Assembly: GCA_036268295.1 (NCBI GenBank)
Contig: DATAUK010000023.1
Coordinates: 1 to 36,015 of the forward strand
DNA: 36,015 bases
From: DATAUK01 sp036268295
Lineage (GTDB): Bacteria > Actinomycetota > Actinomycetes > JAFAQI01
Direction of reading: 5' to 3'
Part shown: piece by piece, positions 32,349 through 36,015 of the stretch
Layout: every line of letters starts with the position of its first letter
How positions within the stretch are numbered: position 1 is the stretch's first letter
Notes under the pieces: generated by a model
Database searches by the model: none
Seen by the model: the letters and a program-made list of their open reading frames with translations, nothing else
Told to the model about the DNA's origin: nothing
Made by a program: the position numbers and the translations under genes

Positions 32349-33110
32349 ATGGACTGGCAGCGAATCCAGGAAGACTGGGATGCGCAGCAGGCGGTCTACA
32401 TGCCGGACCGCGAGGAGCGGTTCGCCGCGATGCTCGACACCGTCGCCGCTGCCGTCGGCGAGCGGCCGCGAGTGCTCGACCTGGCTGGCGGCACCGGCTC
32501 GATCACGCAGCGGGTGTTGAACCGCTTCCCGGCTGCGAGCTCGGTCATCGTCGACGTCGACGCGGCGTTGCTTGCGATCGCCGCTGGCACGTTTGCCGGT
32601 GACGGCCGGGTGGTCGTGACCGCGGTCGATCTCGCGACGCCCGACTGGCTCTCAAACCTCGCCGCCGCCGATGGCAGCTTCGACGCGATCCTGACCGCGA
32701 CGGCGTTGCATTGGCTGCCGGCGGAGCGGGTCGCAGCGGTCTATGCCGAAGCGGCAGCCTTGCTTCGATCGGGCGGCATCTTCGCAAACGCCGATCACAT
32801 CGCCGACGACGGGCTGCCCGCGCTGACCGAGTCGTTGACCCGCTTCAGCGAATCGCGCCATGCCCGGTTGATGCAGGTGCCGGGAGCAGCCGATTGGGAC
32901 GGCTGGTGGGCGCGGCTGCGCACCGAGCCGGAGCTTGCCGAGGCGATCGCGGCCCGCGATGTGCGGTTCGCCGATCGAGGCGGCGCTGCGCACACCGAGT
33001 CGACGATGCCGGCCAGCTGGCACGTCGAGGCGTTGCGAAACGCGGGGTACGCCGAGGCCGGCCTGGTGTGGCGCGGTCTCACCGACGCCGTTGTCGTCGG
33101 TGCCCGATAA
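32349..33110 (+). CDS. Class I SAM-dependent methyltransferase
   Basis: A 253-residue soluble methyltransferase. SAM-binding motif I is VLDLAGGTGSIT (about 41-52). The acidic motif II is VIVDVDAALL, and AILTATALHWL follows at the motif IV position, with LLRSGGIFANADHI after it. The C-terminal part is a variable substrate cap. It resembles trans-aconitate or ubiquinone-type methyltransferases in fold only; the substrate cannot be assigned. The ATG is chosen from AGGAG at 32338-32342, 6 nt upstream; an in-frame start at 32298 would run through the palindromic promoter. It diverges from the CGNR gene. Confidence 0.87.
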   Translation: MDWQRIQEDWDAQQAVYMPDREERFAAMLDTVAAAVGERPRVLDLAGGTGSITQRVLNRFPAASSVIVDVDAALLAIAAGTFAGDGRVVVTAVDLATPDWLSNLAAADGSFDAILTATALHWLPAERVAAVYAEAAALLRSGGIFANADHIADDGLPALTESLTRFSESRHARLMQVPGAADWDGWWARLRTEPELAEAIAARDVRFADRGGAAHTESTMPASWHVEALRNAGYAEAGLVWRGLTDAVVVGAR

Positions 33111-33155
33111 CTAGATGACGAACGATAACGAGAAGTGAGCAAGGGAGGGATTGAG

Positions 33156-33263
33156 ATGTACTCGACACTGATTGAGGCGAGCGCCGCCGAGCGCCGCCGT
33201 CAGCTTCGCGAGGTCGCACGCCGCGACCAGCAAGCCCGGCGCTACCGCCGCGCCACCCGCTGA
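33156..33263 (+). CDS. Small Arg-rich protein, 35 residues
   Basis: An unannotated-size gene: ATG 33156 to TGA 33261-33263, with a strong Shine-Dalgarno GGGAGG at about 33144-33149, 6-7 nt before the start. The product begins MYSTLIEASAAERRRQL and continues as an amphipathic, Arg/Gln/Ala-rich helix with 12 Arg. It has no Cys and no membrane segment. It lies 45 nt after the methyltransferase stop and before a REP-like hairpin, so the two genes may share an mRNA. Function unknown; a nucleic-acid or protein-binding helix is only a guess. Confidence 0.6.
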   Translation: MYSTLIEASAAERRRQLREVARRDQQARRYRRATR

Positions 33264-33285
33264 CCGACCAACTCGCGAACACGCG

Positions 33286-33367
33286 TATGTGCCATGCGTG
33301 GGCCTATAGGCCCACGCATGTGCCATTGGTAGGGCTATAGGCCCACGCATGTGCCATGCGCGGGGTT
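33286..33367. repeat. REP-like hairpin pair, second copy
   Basis: A perfect 26-bp palindrome at 33294-33319 has arms of 11 bp around TATA. A second imperfect arm pair around TATA follows (about 33329-33345), and the tail CATGCGCGGGG ends at the TAG stop (33368-33370) of the peptidase gene. It shares GTGCCATTGGT, GGGCTATAG and the GCGCGGG-n-CTAG tail with 9924-10004. Confidence 0.75.
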
Positions 33368-35413
33368 CTAGGGAGCGGGGGCGTGCAGGTGGTGGCCGGC
33401 GACGGTGATTGTCGCGTGCGCGCCGTGCCAGCGCAGCGAGAAGCGGGCCGACCCGTCCGGCCAGCTCATCACTACCGTCCCGTGCCCGGACTGACCGAGG
33501 TAGGAGAACGCCACCCGGCCCGACGCCCGCGAGTCGGTGGTCCACCGATCGGCGGTGAGCGTCGCGATTTCCGACGTACCGGATCCGCCGCGGTAGTCGA
33601 CCTTCCCGCCGCGCAGCCCCAGGTCGTGATTTCCGTCGACGTAGTTGTAACGGATCGCGGCATCGCCTGCCGCCGCGAGGGCGACCGAAGCCAGTTGCCG
33701 CAACGATCTTGGCGCTGAGCCATGCACCGGCTGGGCCTGGCTGATCGTCGCCGGGAAGGTGCCGATCGTCGGCACCGCCGGCACCTTCGAGGCACAGCCG
33801 TCAGACATCGAGTGCAGCCGAGACGGCGCCTCGATGAAGCGGCGTACCAAACTCTGGCCGCAGCCGAAGGGATCGTCGAGGCCGACAAGATGGACCATGT
33901 TGGCCACCACGATGTGCCGTGAGGCCGAGCCGATCTGGCGATGGATATGCGCGCCGCCAGCGGCCGGAGTCAGCGAGTCGATCTCGCCGTTGAGGATCAG
34001 CACCGGCACGTGCGACGCGTCCATCGACACGTGAGCCGGCACCGGCGGATCGGCGCGATGAAGCGCTCGCGGCCACGACGTGCAGGCGTGAAAAGTCTCG
34101 GTGAACGGATTCATCGAGACCCACTCGCGGACCGTGAACGGCGCGTACGCCTTAGCCGGATAGCGGCTCTGCGCCTTGGCGAACTCGGCGCGACGCGCCG
34201 CCGGGGCAGCGCGCATGTTGAACAGCTGCGGATAATCGCTGCAGCCGACCGCGAAGTACTGACCGTCGGAGTAGTACGTCGCCGGCGCGTTGTAGTCGCT
34301 GTAGTCGTAGCCGATGTCCTGCGCATACAGCCGCAGCAGCGGTGTGCCGTCGCGATGGTCGAGATAGGCACGCGCGGCCGCGTCGAGCTGGCGGTAGGGG
34401 TCGTAGTCGTAGCCCGCGTCGTTGACGATGTTGACCAGCGACGTGATGTCCATCCGGAGGTGGAGCGTGCTGGCGTCGACACCGACCGCGGTGCCGCGGA
34501 ACGGATGGGCGCGCAGCAGCTTTGCGAGCGCCGTTATGCGGTGCCACGACCTGCCAGGCGCGGCCGCAGCGCAGGCCGCGCTTCGCTGACACGCGATGTC
34601 GAAGGCGTGCCGCGCCGTGGTCACGGTGGTCAGGTACCACGGGTCGAGGTCGCGGGCTTCGTACGCCGAGTCGAGCGTCACCGACCGCAACCGGTTCGGG
34701 AATCGGGAGAGGAACGACTGCGCGAAGTGGGTGCCGTAGGAGTCGCCGTACAGATCGACCTTGCCGGTGTCGAGTGTGGCCAGCACCCGCGCCATGTCAC
34801 GGGCGGCGTTCGCGGTCGTGAACAGATCAGAGGCGTGGACGAAGCCGCCACCGGCGCGCGGGAAGCGGTGGTTGAGCGAGTTACCGCAGGCCCGGACGGT
34901 GTGCTCGAACGCTGGCGTCGTCGTGGTGATGTGGAGCGCTTCCATGGCCTTGCAGTCGATCGGCGTCGAGGTGCCGGTGCCTCGCTCGTCGACGAGCAAC
35001 AGGTTGTTGTTGTCGAGCAAGTGATTGCCGAGCATCGCGACGTAGTCCGGCGCCGTGCCGGTCGACGGGTAGCCGGGACCACCTTCCTCGGCGACGATCG
35101 TCCGCGGTGTGTGACCGTTCGCCGGATGCGAGGCCGGCACCCAGCCGAAGCCGGTCGTGATCGTGCCGTCCATGGCCGAGTGGTAATCCAGCGGCACCTT
35201 GATCGAGCCGCAGTAGACCGGTCGGGCGCCGGTCGCGAGCTTGCAGCGATGCAGCGGGACCGAGCCGACGGTGATCTGTTTCGGGGCACTGTGGTGAGCC
35301 GCCGGCGGGCTGGCTGGCGCGGGCGAACCGGCGGTCAGGACGAAGGCACCGGCGAGCACCGCGGTGGCAAGGACAGGATGGACAGGGTGGACAGCGAAAG
35401 TGGGACGATGCAC
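33368..35413 (-). CDS. Secreted alpha/beta-hydrolase, tripeptidyl aminopeptidase-like
   Basis: A 681-residue exported serine hydrolase. A signal peptide (about 1-34) ends near SPAPASPPA. The hydrolase core starts at VPLDYHSAMDGTITTGFGWVPAS, has the oxyanion EEGGPGYPS, VDERGTGTS, and the nucleophile elbow YGDSYGTHFAQ. The Asp is in LILNGEIDSLTP and the His in VANMVHLVGLDD. The TAP-like C-terminal domain carries the last two. A further 120 or so residues form a beta-rich extension absent from short homologues. Family members cut N-terminal peptides or hydrolyse esters outside the cell. The GTG start diverges from the GNAT gene 37 nt away. Confidence 0.88.
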   Translation of the reverse strand: MHRPTFAVHPVHPVLATAVLAGAFVLTAGSPAPASPPAAHHSAPKQITVGSVPLHRCKLATGARPVYCGSIKVPLDYHSAMDGTITTGFGWVPASHPANGHTPRTIVAEEGGPGYPSTGTAPDYVAMLGNHLLDNNNLLLVDERGTGTSTPIDCKAMEALHITTTTPAFEHTVRACGNSLNHRFPRAGGGFVHASDLFTTANAARDMARVLATLDTGKVDLYGDSYGTHFAQSFLSRFPNRLRSVTLDSAYEARDLDPWYLTTVTTARHAFDIACQRSAACAAAAPGRSWHRITALAKLLRAHPFRGTAVGVDASTLHLRMDITSLVNIVNDAGYDYDPYRQLDAAARAYLDHRDGTPLLRLYAQDIGYDYSDYNAPATYYSDGQYFAVGCSDYPQLFNMRAAPAARRAEFAKAQSRYPAKAYAPFTVREWVSMNPFTETFHACTSWPRALHRADPPVPAHVSMDASHVPVLILNGEIDSLTPAAGGAHIHRQIGSASRHIVVANMVHLVGLDDPFGCGQSLVRRFIEAPSRLHSMSDGCASKVPAVPTIGTFPATISQAQPVHGSAPRSLRQLASVALAAAGDAAIRYNYVDGNHDLGLRGGKVDYRGGSGTSEIATLTADRWTTDSRASGRVAFSYLGQSGHGTVVMSWPDGSARFSLRWHGAHATITVAGHHLHAPAP

Positions 35414-35450
35414 GCCGCATTCTCATCACAGATCAGGCGGGAGCGACACC

Positions 35451-35981
35451 ATGCTGCGCGGTGAACTGATCGCCCTCCGGGCTCGCCAGGAGGCGGACCT
35501 CAAAGTGCTCCACAGCGAGCTTCAGGACGATGTGGCGACGAGGTCGCGGTCAGACAATCGACCGTGGCGCCCGGTGTCACCGGACATCGGCACTTCGCCG
35601 TACGACGTCGCCGAGCCGAGGGATGACGTGGCGGCCTTCTCCGTCGTCACCCTCGCGGATGGCGAGCTTGTCGGCGATGCCTTGCTGTGGGGCATCGACA
35701 ACCACAACCGGCTCGCTCACCTGGGCCTCGGGATGTTCGAGTCCGCTCGCGGCCGGGGGTACGGCGCTGACGTCGTGCAGGTCCTCTGCCGCTACGGCTT
35801 CCGGGTTCGTGGCCTGCACCGGCTCCAGGTCGAGACGCTGGCCGACAACGCGGCGATGATCGCCGCCGCGGCCAAAGCTGGATTCGTCCTCGAGGGCACG
35901 CTTCGCCGCGGCGCTTGGGTTGACGGTGCGTTCGTCGACGAGGTCATCCTCGGCTTGCTGGTCGACGATTGGCGCTCCTGA
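35451..35981 (+). CDS. RimJ/RimL-type GNAT acetyltransferase
   Basis: A 176-residue acetyltransferase starting LRGELIALRARQEADLKVLHSEL. It continues with the acetyl-CoA loop GMFESARGRGYGADVVQVLCRYGF and the C-terminal VETLADNAAMIAAAAKAGFVLEGTLRRGAWVDGAFVDEVILGLL, the RimJ/RimL pattern. It may acetylate a protein N terminus or a small amine. ATG 35451 is preceded by GGGAG (about 35439-35443); an in-frame extension to 35364 would overlap the divergent peptidase gene and lacks homology. The last 34 bases of the window after its stop show nothing. Confidence 0.88.
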   Translation: MLRGELIALRARQEADLKVLHSELQDDVATRSRSDNRPWRPVSPDIGTSPYDVAEPRDDVAAFSVVTLADGELVGDALLWGIDNHNRLAHLGLGMFESARGRGYGADVVQVLCRYGFRVRGLHRLQVETLADNAAMIAAAAKAGFVLEGTLRRGAWVDGAFVDEVILGLLVDDWRS

Positions 35982-36015
35982 AGGATCAGCCGCACGACAA
36001 CGATCCCGGCCCGAC

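Noticed and set aside
33941..35464. 507-codon plus-strand open frame
   Set aside because: It is wholly antisense to the TAP-like peptidase, which has clear catalytic motifs; the translation is Arg/Val/Gly-rich without domains, as expected of a high-GC shadow frame.
1..36015. CRISPR array, prophage or integrative element
   Set aside because: No regularly spaced repeats, integrase, transposase, phage structural gene or tRNA attachment site is seen; gene content is ordinary chromosomal metabolism and transport.

Overview
The window is a stretch of high-GC actinobacterial chromosome, densely packed with short, often ATGA-overlapping gene junctions. The taxonomic call rests on the base composition, GTG/TTG starts, a Bpa-type proteasome activator (a family confined to proteasome-bearing Actinobacteria), a CGNR zinc-finger protein, and many starts that look leaderless (TAnnnT 6-8 nt before GTG/ATG). 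I cannot name a genus. No tRNA, rRNA, CRISPR array, prophage or intact transposase is visible.

Layout. 1-1500: the end of a secreted beta-helix protein and a DinB-family gene. 1495-4815: a TPP riboswitch heading a three-gene operon (NCS1 permease of the HMP/CytX kind, a CmpB-like membrane protein, a Liv-type solute-binding lipoprotein). Facing it from the other strand are LivF, LivG and a fused LivH-LivM permease (4892-8330), so a complete branched-chain-type ABC importer is assembled from two convergent units. 8331-8476: two abutting palindromic MITE-like elements. 8472-11210: a membrane protein with an Ada-like zinc knuckle, a glycerophosphodiesterase and arginine deiminase. 11220-11384: a 165-bp element with 15-bp perfect terminal inverted repeats, related to the one at 8412-8475. 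11466-13148: an SDR oxidoreductase and a PAS protein.

13189-15777 (minus): larB-larC-GDT1, nickel-pincer cofactor genes coupled to a cation-transporter-like gene. 15814-19484 (plus): DUF4446, pheA, a terminator hairpin, serS and a HAD phosphatase. 19497-21293 (minus): uppP, a degraded spacer, and bpa. Then a tandem-GNAT gene, a long acyl-CoA dehydrogenase, a YjbQ-family gene and a DrrA-type ATPase truncated after about 91 residues.

25051-27883 (minus): quinone oxidoreductase, ECF sigma factor and membrane-anchored beta-propeller protein, joined by two ATGA overlaps. 27921-31694: a single-chain ABC exporter with one degenerate ATP site. 31736-33263: a CGNR protein and a methyltransferase diverging from a palindrome-rich promoter, then an overlooked 35-codon gene. 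33368-35981: a secreted TAP-like peptidase and a GNAT acetyltransferase.

Two families of dispersed non-coding repeat recur: CTAG-bounded TGTCCCGCG inverted repeats (8331-8476 and 11220-11384), and GTGCCA/GGGCTATAGGCCC hairpins (9924-10004 and 33286-33367). The second family sits at the 3' ends of convergent gene pairs and abuts a TAG stop codon in both copies.
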